From: Pseudomonas fluorescens
Lineage (GTDB): Bacteria > Pseudomonadota > Gammaproteobacteria > Pseudomonadales > Pseudomonadaceae
Direction: 5' to 3'
NCBI RefSeq assembly: GCF_002022275.1
Contig: NZ_MSDF01000010.1
Location: 44,067 to 108,066 of the forward strand
Length of the DNA stretch: 64,000 nt
Part shown: positions 29,449 to 37,310 of the stretch, one piece after another
How the letters are laid out: the number at the start of each line of letters is the position of its first letter
Position numbering within the stretch: position 1 is the first letter of the stretch
The notes under the pieces: model-generated
The model's input: only the letters and a program-made list of their open reading frames with translations
What the model was told of the DNA's origin: nothing
The model's database searches: none
Position numbers and translations under genes: made by a program

Positions 29449-30780
29449 ATGAAGCCGACGCGACTGTTATTGAGCTGGCTGGGGGTGCTGCTGGGCCTGT
29501 CTATCTTGCTCGGCGCCGCTGCCGCGTTGCAGTTCAACGTGCCTGACACACTGCACTCGATAGCCTGGGGCTTGCTGCTCGCGCTGTTGTTGTTGGCCGT
29601 ATTGGACGCCGTGCGCCTGCTTCGCCGCCCCTCGGTTCAGGTTCAACGGCAAATGCCCGGCAGCCTGGCACTCGGTCGCTGGGGCGAGATACGCCTGATG
29701 CTGACGCACAGTTACTCGCAGCCGGTCACCGTGAGGGTGTTCGATCACGTGCCTGACGGCCTCAGCCTGGAAAATCTGCCTCAAACCGTTGAGCTGCGCC
29801 CTGGCGAACGCAGTGACATGGGCTACCGCCTGCGTCCTCTGCGTCGCGGGCACTTCAGCTTCAGTCGCTGCGAGATTCACCTGCCGAGCCCCTTTGGATT
29901 GTGGTCCGCGCGAAGATTTGTACATGCGCCTGATGCCACACGCGTCTACCCGGATTTCGCCCGTTTGTACGGCGCACAACTGCTGGGGGTGGATAACTGG
30001 CTGAGCCAGCTTGGGGTACGTCAACGCCAGCGCAGAGGGCTGGGTCTGGAGTTCCATCAACTGCGTGAGTTTCGTGAAGGCGATAGCCTGCGCCAAATCG
30101 ATTGGAAAGCCACTGCACGCCAACGCACGCCCATTGCCCGGGAATATCAGGACGAGCGTGACCAGCAAATTGTGTTCATGCTCGATTGTGGCCGGCGCAT
30201 GCGCAGCCAGGATGGCGAACTGTCGCATTTCGACCACGCGCTCAATGCCTGCCTGCTGCTCAGTTATGTCGCACTTCGCCAGGGCGACGCCGTGGGCCTG
30301 TGCACATTCGCCAGTGACCAGGCGCGTTACCTGGCGCCGGTCAAGGGTAGTGGGCAATTGAACCTGCTGCTCAATGCGGTATACGACCTCGATACAACCC
30401 GCCGAACAGCCGACTACGAAGCCGCCGCGAGCCAGTTGCTGGCACGGCAAAAACGTCGTGCGCTGGTCATCGTGGTGACTAATCTGCGAGATGAAGACGA
30501 TGAGGCGCTGATGACCGCGGTCAAGCGGATCAGCCGGCAACACCGGGTTCTGGTGGCCAGCCTGCGGGAAGAGGTTCTTGATCAATTGCGCCAGGCCCCC
30601 GTGCAGACGTTGCCTGAGGCTTTGGTCTACAGCGGCACGGTGGACCACCTCAATGCGCGTAACGAACTCCTTGACCGGCTGAACGCGCAGGGGTTGGCGG
30701 TAGTGGACACTTCACCTTCGCAACTGGGAGCTGAACTGGTTACGCGCTACCTGGGCTGGAAAAAGGCCGGGGTCTTCTGA
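29449..30780 (+). CDS. DUF58 membrane protein (vWA-like)
   Basis: A 443-residue protein with two N-terminal helices (about 5-26 and 37-56), a beta-rich region, then DUF58 (about 195-245: EFHQLREFREGDSLRQIDWK...REYQDERDQQIVFML) and a von Willebrand A-like fold. The metal-binding MIDAS position reads D-C-G-R-R (246-250) instead of D-x-S-x-S, so metal binding is probably weakened or lost. It ends the six-gene unit, 7 bases after the MoxR gene, which it probably partners. Confidence 0.92.
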   Translation: MKPTRLLLSWLGVLLGLSILLGAAAALQFNVPDTLHSIAWGLLLALLLLAVLDAVRLLRRPSVQVQRQMPGSLALGRWGEIRLMLTHSYSQPVTVRVFDHVPDGLSLENLPQTVELRPGERSDMGYRLRPLRRGHFSFSRCEIHLPSPFGLWSARRFVHAPDATRVYPDFARLYGAQLLGVDNWLSQLGVRQRQRRGLGLEFHQLREFREGDSLRQIDWKATARQRTPIAREYQDERDQQIVFMLDCGRRMRSQDGELSHFDHALNACLLLSYVALRQGDAVGLCTFASDQARYLAPVKGSGQLNLLLNAVYDLDTTRRTADYEAAASQLLARQKRRALVIVVTNLRDEDDEALMTAVKRISRQHRVLVASLREEVLDQLRQAPVQTLPEALVYSGTVDHLNARNELLDRLNAQGLAVVDTSPSQLGAELVTRYLGWKKAGVF

Positions 30781-30840
30781 AGTCAGCATCGGACCATGGT
30801 CGAGGAAACGCCCCCGAACCGGTCCGGTAATGCTTCATCG

Positions 30841-31200
30841 CTAAGCTGATGCCTGTAAAGGGTCGAAACTGAAGTAATTCAATAACGCAGCGACCAAATA
30901 TGCGTACTCATCGCACGCCTGAACCACGCTGAACCCCGAATCATAATGCTGAGGGTTGATATCTTCATGGCTCCACAGGCACCTGGCCGTGAGGTCAACG
31001 GTTTGGATTTCGCCTTCCGGGCCAGGAATCTTCAAACGCAGCTCGAAATCAGCGTCAATCATTATGGGCAATTGGCTGATCAGCATTAGCCCGTCTACTG
31101 AGACATTCCCCAGAAAACCGATAGGTTTGTCTGTCAGGCGATTGAACACCTGCAGAAAGCAAGGTAACTGATGCCGCTCGATACGTCGGTGGTTGAACAT
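30841..31200 (-). CDS. PilZ domain protein
   Basis: A 119-residue single-domain PilZ protein, expected to bind cyclic di-GMP. Both binding motifs are intact: RxxxR as R5-R9 in HRRIER and the N-x-S-x-x-G loop as NVSVDG (32-37). The ATG at 31200 is chosen because the domain starts immediately after it, though the ribosome site is weak and an upstream start cannot be excluded. It converges on the MoxR/DUF58 operon. PilZ proteins of this size often act through a partner. Confidence 0.88.
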   Translation of the reverse strand: MFNHRRIERHQLPCFLQVFNRLTDKPIGFLGNVSVDGLMLISQLPIMIDADFELRLKIPGPEGEIQTVDLTARCLWSHEDINPQHYDSGFSVVQACDEYAYLVAALLNYFSFDPLQASA

Positions 31201-31421
31201 GTGAAATCGCCATCCAATGGCCACGCTTGGCCGGGCCAGTGATTCGGAACGAGCCAATGGCTCACTCTCCCTGGATCTCGGAGTGACAACACCTATTGTT
31301 TGGTCACTGCACAGCTGCCGAATCCGGGCCTTGCATTCGTTTGAACAGAAACTTGTACAAACGAACATCCAAAGAATAGCCCAAGACTGGCGACAGGCCA
31401 GCTATAGAATGACAAACATCA
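31201..31421. other. intergenic, no supported gene
   Basis: About 220 bases between the PilZ gene and the lipoprotein gene. It probably holds the PilZ promoter; no clear boxes, and the overlapping frames have no recognisable family. Confidence 0.35.
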
Positions 31422-31796
31422 TTACAACGACGCCGGCCGTGGCTGAGCAACACTGGCGCCGGGATAATGCCCCAACTGCTGCAAGGTATCGAGCCTGGCG
31501 CGAGCACGGAAAGCGTACTCACTGGAGGGGTACTGGCTGATGATGAACTGATAGGTTTGCACGGCATCGACAAACAACTTCTGCCGCTCCAGGCATTGCC
31601 CGCGCAGCATCGAGACCTCAGGCTGCACATAGCGACGGGTGCGGCTCTCGCGATCCACCTGGGACAATTCCAGGGTGACGCGCTCGCAATCACCCACCCC
31701 ATAGGCGCGGTAAGCGTTGTTCAAATGGTGGTCCATTGACCAGCGGGTACAGCCGACAACACTGACGGCCAGGGCAGCAACGAGCAAAATTCGCAT
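31422..31796 (-). CDS. putative TPR-like lipoprotein
   Basis: A 124-residue lipoprotein with a signal sequence ending in the lipobox VVGC (C16). The remainder is helical, with two TPR-like units (NNAYRAYGVGDCERVTLELS and LFVDAVQTYQFIISQYPSSE followed by YAFRARARL), similar to outer-membrane lipoproteins that act as scaffolds. With no aspartate right after the cysteine, outer-membrane sorting is likely. It is divergent from pyk. Its function is not known. Confidence 0.85.
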   Translation of the reverse strand: MRILLVAALAVSVVGCTRWSMDHHLNNAYRAYGVGDCERVTLELSQVDRESRTRRYVQPEVSMLRGQCLERQKLFVDAVQTYQFIISQYPSSEYAFRARARLDTLQQLGHYPGASVAQPRPASL

Positions 31797-31971
31797 GGGG
31801 GTTCTCCTGTCTTGTGCAGTGTATCGACCCCTCCTCGAAAATCTTCAAGGATGTTCATCGATTCAACTGCCGCAAAAACAAGCCAATCGTCGATAAGTAG
31901 TGCAAACGAACAATGACTACAACGAAAGAGCATAGTAGCCTTCCCCAGCGCTTGAACTCAGGAGTCTGTGC

Positions 31972-33423
31972 ATGTCCGTCCGTCGTACCAAAATCGTCGC
32001 CACCCTTGGCCCGGCCAGCAACTCGCCGGAAGTCCTCGAACAGCTGATTCTGGCTGGTTTGGACGTTGCCCGTCTGAACTTCTCCCACGGCACCCCGGAC
32101 GAGCACAAGGCTCGCGCCAAGCTGGTGCGTGACCTGGCCGCCAAACATGGCCGCTTCGTCGCATTGCTGGGTGACCTGCAAGGCCCGAAAATTCGTATCG
32201 CCAAATTCGCCAACAAGCGGATCGAGCTGAAGATCGGTGACAAGTTCACCTTCTCCACCAGCCACCCGTTGACCGACGGCAACCAGGAAGTCGTGGGTAT
32301 CGATTACCCGGACCTGGTCAAGGACTGCGGCGTCGGTGACGAACTGCTGCTGGACGATGGCCGCGTGGTAATGCGCGTCGACACCGCGACCCCGACTGAG
32401 CTGAACTGCACCGTGATCATCGGCGGCCCGCTGTCCGATCACAAAGGCATCAACCGTCGTGGCGGTGGTTTGACTGCACCCGCGCTGACTGAAAAAGACA
32501 AGGCCGACATCAAGCTCGCCGCCGAAATGGAAGTGGACTACCTCGCCGTGTCCTTCCCGCGCGACGCTGCCGACATGGAATACGCCCGTAAACTGCGCGA
32601 CGAAGCCGGCGGCACTGCCTGGCTGGTGGCGAAAATCGAACGCGCCGAAGCCGTGGCCGATGACGAAACCCTCGACGGCCTGATCAAGGCGTCCGACGCG
32701 GTGATGGTTGCCCGTGGCGACCTGGGCGTGGAAATCGGCGACGCCGAGCTGATCGGCATCCAGAAAAAGATCATCCTGCACGCACGCCGCCACAACAAAG
32801 CGGTCATCGTGGCGACCCAGATGATGGAGTCGATGATCCAGAACCCGATGCCGACCCGTGCTGAAGTGTCTGACGTGGCTAACGCCGTGCTCGACTACAC
32901 CGACGCCGTGATGCTTTCGGCTGAAAGTGCCGCTGGCCCGTACCCACTGGAAGCGGTGCAAGCCATGGCGCGTATCTGCCTCGGCGCTGAAAAGCACCCG
33001 ACCAGCAAGACCTCCAGCCACCGTATTGGCAAAGAGTTCGAAAGCTGCGACCAGAGCATCGCCCTGGCTGCGATGTACACCGCGAACCACTTCCCGGGCG
33101 TTAAAGCTATCATCGCCTTGACCGAAAGTGGCTACACGCCGTTGATCATGTCGCGCATCCGCTCCTCGGTGCCGATCTACGCGTTCTCCCCGCACCGCGA
33201 AACCCAGGCCCGCGCGGCCATGTTCCGTGGCGTGTACACCGTACCGTTCGACCCGGCTTCGTTGCCACCGCACGAAGTCAGCCAGGCTGCCATCGACGAG
33301 CTGATCAAGCGCGGCGTTGTGGAGAAAGGCGACTGGGTCATCCTGACCAAAGGCGACAGCTACCACACTATCGGCGGCACCAACGGCATGAAGATCCTGC
33401 ACGTTGGCGACCCAATGGTTTGA
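31972..33423 (+). CDS. pyk: pyruvate kinase, type II
   Basis: Converts phosphoenolpyruvate and ADP to pyruvate and ATP in lower glycolysis and the Entner-Doudoroff route. It has 483 residues with VRRTKIVATLGPASNSPE at the start, the catalytic-metal region VMVARGDLGVEIGDAELIGIQKKII and the MMESMIQNPMPTRAEVSDVANAVLD signature. The C-terminal allosteric domain is complete. Length and sequence fit PykA, the pyruvate kinase usual near this locus in Pseudomonas. RBS AGGAG is six bases upstream of ATG 31972. Confidence 0.97.
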   Translation: MSVRRTKIVATLGPASNSPEVLEQLILAGLDVARLNFSHGTPDEHKARAKLVRDLAAKHGRFVALLGDLQGPKIRIAKFANKRIELKIGDKFTFSTSHPLTDGNQEVVGIDYPDLVKDCGVGDELLLDDGRVVMRVDTATPTELNCTVIIGGPLSDHKGINRRGGGLTAPALTEKDKADIKLAAEMEVDYLAVSFPRDAADMEYARKLRDEAGGTAWLVAKIERAEAVADDETLDGLIKASDAVMVARGDLGVEIGDAELIGIQKKIILHARRHNKAVIVATQMMESMIQNPMPTRAEVSDVANAVLDYTDAVMLSAESAAGPYPLEAVQAMARICLGAEKHPTSKTSSHRIGKEFESCDQSIALAAMYTANHFPGVKAIIALTESGYTPLIMSRIRSSVPIYAFSPHRETQARAAMFRGVYTVPFDPASLPPHEVSQAAIDELIKRGVVEKGDWVILTKGDSYHTIGGTNGMKILHVGDPMV

Positions 33424-33442
33424 TGTGACACGCTGAAAAACA

Positions 33443-33474
33443 AAAGCCCCGCCATGTAGATGGCGGGGCTTTTT
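33443..33474 (+). terminator. rho-independent terminator after pyk
   Basis: The stem AAGCCCCGCCA / TGGCGGGGCTT with a small loop, followed by TTTT. Confidence 0.92.
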
Positions 33475-33507
33475 GCATTTCATTTCAGGATGATCTGTTG
33501 GCTATCA

Positions 33508-33586
33508 GGGCCTCATCGCAGGCAAGCCAGCTCCCACCTGGGTACGCGGTCAACTGTGGGAGCCGGGCTTGCCCGCGATGAGGCCC
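33508..33586. repeat. REPIN (inverted REP pair)
   Basis: Two inverted REP sequences, CATCGCAGGCAAGCCAGCTC at the left and GAGCCGGGCTTGCCCGCGATG at the right, with a short spacer. It lies between pyk and the enoyl-CoA hydratase gene. The two arms belong to slightly different sequence variants. Confidence 0.92.
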
Positions 33587-33603
33587 GACCAAACAACCCT
33601 CTT

Positions 33604-34353
33604 TCAGCGCCGGGTGATGAAAGCCGACAACGCCGCAATCGCCTCCGGCGACTTCAACCGCTGCACAAACAACGCCCCCTCCTCCTCAATCACCAGCCGC
33701 AATTGCTCACGGTCCACGCTCTTCATCAGTTGCTTGGTCACCTGCACCGCCCCCGGCGCCAGGCTTTCAAAACGCTCGGCCATTTCCCGCGCCTTGGCCA
33801 ACGCCGCCTCACCATTGCCCAAGGCCTCAGTGGCAATGCCCCACTGCGCCGCCTGCTCACCGGTAAAGCCCTCGCCCAACAGCAACAACTCAGCCGCCTT
33901 GGCATGCCCCAACAGGCGCGGCAGGATCAGGCTGGAACCGAACTCCGGGCACAGCCCCAGGTTGACGAACGGCATGCGCAACCGCGCATCGCGGCTGATA
34001 TAGACCAGGTCGCAGTGCAGTAACAGGGTTGTGCCAATCCCCACCGCCGCACCTGCCACGCCCGCCACCACCGGCTTGCGGCAATTGAGCAGGCTCTTCA
34101 TAAAGTGAAACGGCGGGCTGTCGAGGTCGCTGGGCGGCTGTTCGAGAAAGTCGCCGATGTCATTACCGGCGGTAAAACATTCACTGCTGCCCTGAATCAG
34201 CACGGCGCGGATATCCGCATCCGCATCGGCCTGCTCCAACGCCTGCGCTAGTTGCGTGTACATGGCGCGGGTCAGGGCATTCTTTTTGTCAGGGCGATTG
34301 AGCTGCAAAATCAGCAACCCGCGTTCACGTAGCTGCAGGATGGCGTCGGTCAT
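33604..34353 (-). CDS. enoyl-CoA hydratase/isomerase family protein
   Basis: A 249-residue crotonase-fold protein. The oxyanion-hole region is AGNDIGDFLEQ and AGVAGAAVGIGTTLLLHCDL, and LGLCPEFGSSLILPRLLG follows, where a catalytic glutamate is often found. Members hydrate or isomerise acyl-CoA thioesters; the exact substrate is not predictable. It lies 30 bases downstream of the ferredoxin reductase gene on the same strand, so the two are probably co-transcribed. Confidence 0.93.
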   Translation of the reverse strand: MTDAILQLRERGLLILQLNRPDKKNALTRAMYTQLAQALEQADADADIRAVLIQGSSECFTAGNDIGDFLEQPPSDLDSPPFHFMKSLLNCRKPVVAGVAGAAVGIGTTLLLHCDLVYISRDARLRMPFVNLGLCPEFGSSLILPRLLGHAKAAELLLLGEGFTGEQAAQWGIATEALGNGEAALAKAREMAERFESLAPGAVQVTKQLMKSVDREQLRLVIEEEGALFVQRLKSPEAIAALSAFITRR

Positions 34354-34383
34354 GGTGAATCTCGCGGCTGTAGAATTCAGCGC

Positions 34384-35316
34384 TCAACCACGGGGCAGGA
34401 ACACGTCGGCCAGCAGTTGATTGCGCGGCAGTCCCGCCAGGAACAAGCGCTTGGAAAACGCCTCGACACTGTCAGGGTGACCGCAGAGTAAAGCCAGAGT
34501 TTGCCGCGAAACAAGCCGCAGTTGCGCCAATGCCTGAGACAACTGCGCCGCCGTCCACAGTTCCACGGTCAGGTTGGGGTGCTGTGCAGCCAGCGCCGCC
34601 AAGGGTTCGGCCAGATAATGCCCTTCGGCATCATGGGCCAGGTGAATCACCCGGATGGCGCCCTGGTGATCCTGACGCAGCGCCTCGCGCAATACGCCCC
34701 ACAATGGGCCAAGGCCGGTGCCCGACGCCAACAGCCAGAGCGGCCTGGACTGCCAGTCAGGATCGTATTGCAGCGCCCCGCCCCGTAATTCACCCAGGCG
34801 CAGGCGATCGCCCATCGCCAACTGCCGCGCGGCATCGCAGAATTCACCGGGCTGGCGGCAATCGATATGAAACTCCAGAAACCCATCTTCCTGGGGCAAA
34901 CTCGCCAGTGAATACGGTCGCGCCACCTGCCCCGCCCACACCACCAAATGCTGCCCGGCGCGGTAACGCAGGCCACGTTCGGGTTGCAGGCGCAGGCGCA
35001 GCACATTCGAATTCAGCCAGTCGATACCCACCACCTGCGCGGGTAAGCCGTCACGCTGCGGGTCAAAGGCTTCAACCTTCAAGTCCCCCGTAACCTGGCA
35101 CTGACAGGCTAAACGCCAGCCGTCCTGACGCTGCGCCGGGCTCAAGGCATCCGGTTGCCTGTCCTCAACCTCACCCTGGCAGCGCACCAGGCACGCATGG
35201 CAACTGCCCGCGCGACAACTGTAAGGCACGGCAACGCCCGCCTGATTCAAGGCGTCCAACAAGTTGCTGCCGGTGGAGACCGACCAGTGGCGTTCGCCGA
35301 CGTGCAGTTCAGGCAT
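34384..35316 (-). CDS. 2Fe-2S ferredoxin / FAD-dependent reductase
   Basis: A 310-residue electron-transfer protein. The N-terminal plant-type [2Fe-2S] domain has ligands C34, C39, C42 and C71 (CRAGSCHAC...LAC). It is followed by an FAD-binding barrel (ARPYSLASLPQEDG) and an NAD(P)H domain (LLASGTGLGPLWGVLR). This is the architecture of oxygenase reductases. No oxygenase lies next to it, so its partner is unknown. It precedes the enoyl-CoA hydratase gene and is divergent from fumarase. Confidence 0.93.
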   Translation of the reverse strand: MPELHVGERHWSVSTGSNLLDALNQAGVAVPYSCRAGSCHACLVRCQGEVEDRQPDALSPAQRQDGWRLACQCQVTGDLKVEAFDPQRDGLPAQVVGIDWLNSNVLRLRLQPERGLRYRAGQHLVVWAGQVARPYSLASLPQEDGFLEFHIDCRQPGEFCDAARQLAMGDRLRLGELRGGALQYDPDWQSRPLWLLASGTGLGPLWGVLREALRQDHQGAIRVIHLAHDAEGHYLAEPLAALAAQHPNLTVELWTAAQLSQALAQLRLVSRQTLALLCGHPDSVEAFSKRLFLAGLPRNQLLADVFLPRG

Positions 35317-35403
35317 ATAAGTCTCAAATGGAAGGAGCGCGCACAGGGAATCATGCCTGCGACAGTTTGACCATAGTCGGGTGTATCGGCCACCGTGCCG
35401 GGT

Positions 35404-35498
35404 TATACTGCCGCGCCTTTTTAGCGTCGCGCCTGCACCACTTGGCGTGCCTTGGAAAGGTGGACTCAGCCGACCGATGCAACACTGAGCCCACCTTT
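35404..35498 (+). promoter_or_regulatory. fumarase promoter element and leader hairpin
   Basis: A TATACT -10 hexamer at 35404-35409 would put the fumarase start near 35416. The leader then contains a long hairpin: AAAGGTGGACTCAG (35456-35469) pairs with CTGAGCCCACCTTT (35485-35498), 13 of 14 bases. It ends 32 bases before the ATG; no T-run follows. Confidence 0.5.
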
Positions 35499-35530
35499 AT
35501 TGAATGTTCCCTTATAGAGGAGCGCGACTC

Positions 35531-37054
35531 ATGACCGTGATCAAGCAAGACGACCTGATTCAGAGCGTTGCCGACGCCCTGCAATTCATTTCCTACTACC
35601 ACCCCGTTGACTTCATCCAGGCCATGCACGAAGCCTACCTGCGCGAAGAATCGCCGGCAGCCCGTGACTCCATCGCCCAGATCCTGATCAACTCGCGCAT
35701 GTGCGCCACCGGCCATCGCCCGATCTGCCAGGACACCGGTATCGTTACCGTGTTCGTGCGCGTGGGCATGGATGTACGCTGGGACGGCGCCACCATGAGC
35801 CTGGATGACATGATCAACCAGGGCGTGCGCCAGGCCTACAACCTGCCGGAAAACGTGCTGCGGGCTTCGATCCTCGCCGACCCGGCGGGCGCACGTAAAA
35901 ACACCAAGGACAACACCCCGGCAGTCATCCACTACTCCATCGTCCCGGGCAACACCGTGGAAGTGGACGTGGCGGCCAAAGGCGGCGGCTCCGAGAACAA
36001 GTCGAAAATGGCCATGCTCAACCCGTCCGACTCGATCGTTGACTGGGTGCTCAAGACCGTTCCGACCATGGGCGCCGGCTGGTGCCCACCGGGCATGCTC
36101 GGCATCGGCATCGGCGGCACCGCCGAGAAAGCTGCGGTGATGGCCAAGGAAGTGTTGATGGAATCCATCGACATCCACGAGCTGAAAAAGCGCGGCCCCT
36201 CCAACCGTATCGAAGAGATGCGCCTGGAGCTGTTCGAGAAGGTCAACCAGTTGGGCATCGGCGCCCAGGGCCTCGGCGGCCTGACCACCGTGCTCGACGT
36301 GAAGATCATGGACTACCCGACCCACGCAGCCTCGCTGCCGGTGTGCATGATCCCCAACTGCGCCGCCACCCGTCACGCGCACTTCGTGCTCGACGGTTCG
36401 GGCCCGGCGTCGCTGGAAGCGCCACCGCTGGACGCCTACCCGGAAATCGTCTGGGAAGCCGGCCCGTCGGCCCGTCGCGTCAACCTCGACACCCTGACCC
36501 CGGAAGAAGTGCAGAGCTGGAAACCGGGCGAAACCGTGCTGCTCAACGGCAAGATGCTCACCGGCCGCGACGCGGCGCACAAGCGCATGGTCGAGATGCT
36601 GAACAAGGGTGAAACCCTGCCGGTAGACCTCAAGGGTCGCTTCATCTACTACGTCGGCCCGGTTGATCCGGTGCGCGAAGAAGTGGTTGGCCCGGCGGGC
36701 CCGACCACCGCCACGCGGATGGACAAGTTCACCCGTCAGATCCTCGAGCAAACCGGCCTGCTGGGCATGATCGGCAAATCCGAGCGCGGCCCGACTGCGA
36801 TCGAAGCGATCAAGGACCACAAAGCCGTGTACCTGATGGCCGTCGGCGGCGCTGCTTACCTGGTGGCGCAAGCCATCAAGAAGTCGCGCGTTGTTGCCTT
36901 TGCCGAGCTGGGCATGGAAGCGATCTACGAGTTCGACGTGAAAGACATGCCGGTTACCGTTGCGGTGGATAGCAAAGGCGAATCCGTGCACATCACCGGT
37001 CCTGCCATCTGGCAGAAAAAGATCAGTGAAAGCCTGGCGGTAGAGGTGCAGTAA
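35531..37054 (+). CDS. class I (iron-sulfur) fumarate hydratase
   Basis: A 507-residue oxygen-labile [4Fe-4S] fumarase (FumA/FumB type) of the TCA cycle, interconverting fumarate and malate. The alpha-part carries NSRMCATGHRPICQDTGIVT, and the beta-part has the family's TRMDKFTRQILEQTGLLGMIGKSERG region. Cysteines expected to hold the cluster are present. The ATG at 35531 has GAGGAG upstream. It stands alone between divergent ferredoxin reductase and a terminator. I recall a diguanylate cyclase gene between these two in P. aeruginosa; none is here. Confidence 0.95.
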   Translation: MTVIKQDDLIQSVADALQFISYYHPVDFIQAMHEAYLREESPAARDSIAQILINSRMCATGHRPICQDTGIVTVFVRVGMDVRWDGATMSLDDMINQGVRQAYNLPENVLRASILADPAGARKNTKDNTPAVIHYSIVPGNTVEVDVAAKGGGSENKSKMAMLNPSDSIVDWVLKTVPTMGAGWCPPGMLGIGIGGTAEKAAVMAKEVLMESIDIHELKKRGPSNRIEEMRLELFEKVNQLGIGAQGLGGLTTVLDVKIMDYPTHAASLPVCMIPNCAATRHAHFVLDGSGPASLEAPPLDAYPEIVWEAGPSARRVNLDTLTPEEVQSWKPGETVLLNGKMLTGRDAAHKRMVEMLNKGETLPVDLKGRFIYYVGPVDPVREEVVGPAGPTTATRMDKFTRQILEQTGLLGMIGKSERGPTAIEAIKDHKAVYLMAVGGAAYLVAQAIKKSRVVAFAELGMEAIYEFDVKDMPVTVAVDSKGESVHITGPAIWQKKISESLAVEVQ

Positions 37055-37072
37055 GTACCTCGCTGCAAGACT

Positions 37073-37110
37073 AAAGGCGACTGCGGCCCCATGGCCCAGT
37101 CGCCTTTTTT
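37073..37110 (+). terminator. rho-independent terminator after fumarase
   Basis: The stem AAAGGCGACTG / CAGTCGCCTTT followed by T residues. Confidence 0.93.
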
Positions 37111-37147
37111 ATGGCTGATACTTTTTGTTCAGTCGAATGCGGTCAAA

Positions 37148-37237
37148 TGTGGGAGCGGGCTTGCTCGCGAAAGCGGTGGGTCAGCCAACTCATCTGCCAC
37201 TGATACACCGCTTTCGCGAGCAAGCCCGCTCCCACAT
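37148..37237. repeat. REPIN (inverted REP pair)
   Basis: Arms TGTGGGAGCGGGCTTGCTCG and CGAGCAAGCCCGCTCCCACA, nearly perfect mirror copies extended by CGAAAGCGGTG/CACCGCTTTCG. This is a REP sequence variant (GCTCGCGA) different from most others in the window. It lies between fumarase and the kinase gene. Confidence 0.93.
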
Positions 37238-37310
37238 AAAGCGCGCTCGTCACAAGTCACGATGGTGCATGCTATGGTGCTCCCCCCTTACCGTGCCTGC
37301 CCCTCACCGT

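Noticed and set aside
24110..30780. The MoxR/DUF58 cluster as an anti-phage defence island
   Set aside because: No nuclease, helicase, toxin or reverse transcriptase component and no mobile-element context; base composition is like the rest of the chromosome. A housekeeping envelope role is more economical.
33604..35316. Enoyl-CoA hydratase and ferredoxin reductase as a ring-cleavage (phenylacetate-type) cluster
   Set aside because: No epoxidase, CoA ligase or thiolase gene is adjacent; two generic enzymes are not enough.
31855..36991. Long minus-strand frames opposite pyk and fumarase (542 and 546 codons)
   Set aside because: Both overlap well-identified enzymes on the plus strand and encode Val/His-rich sequences with no family resemblance.
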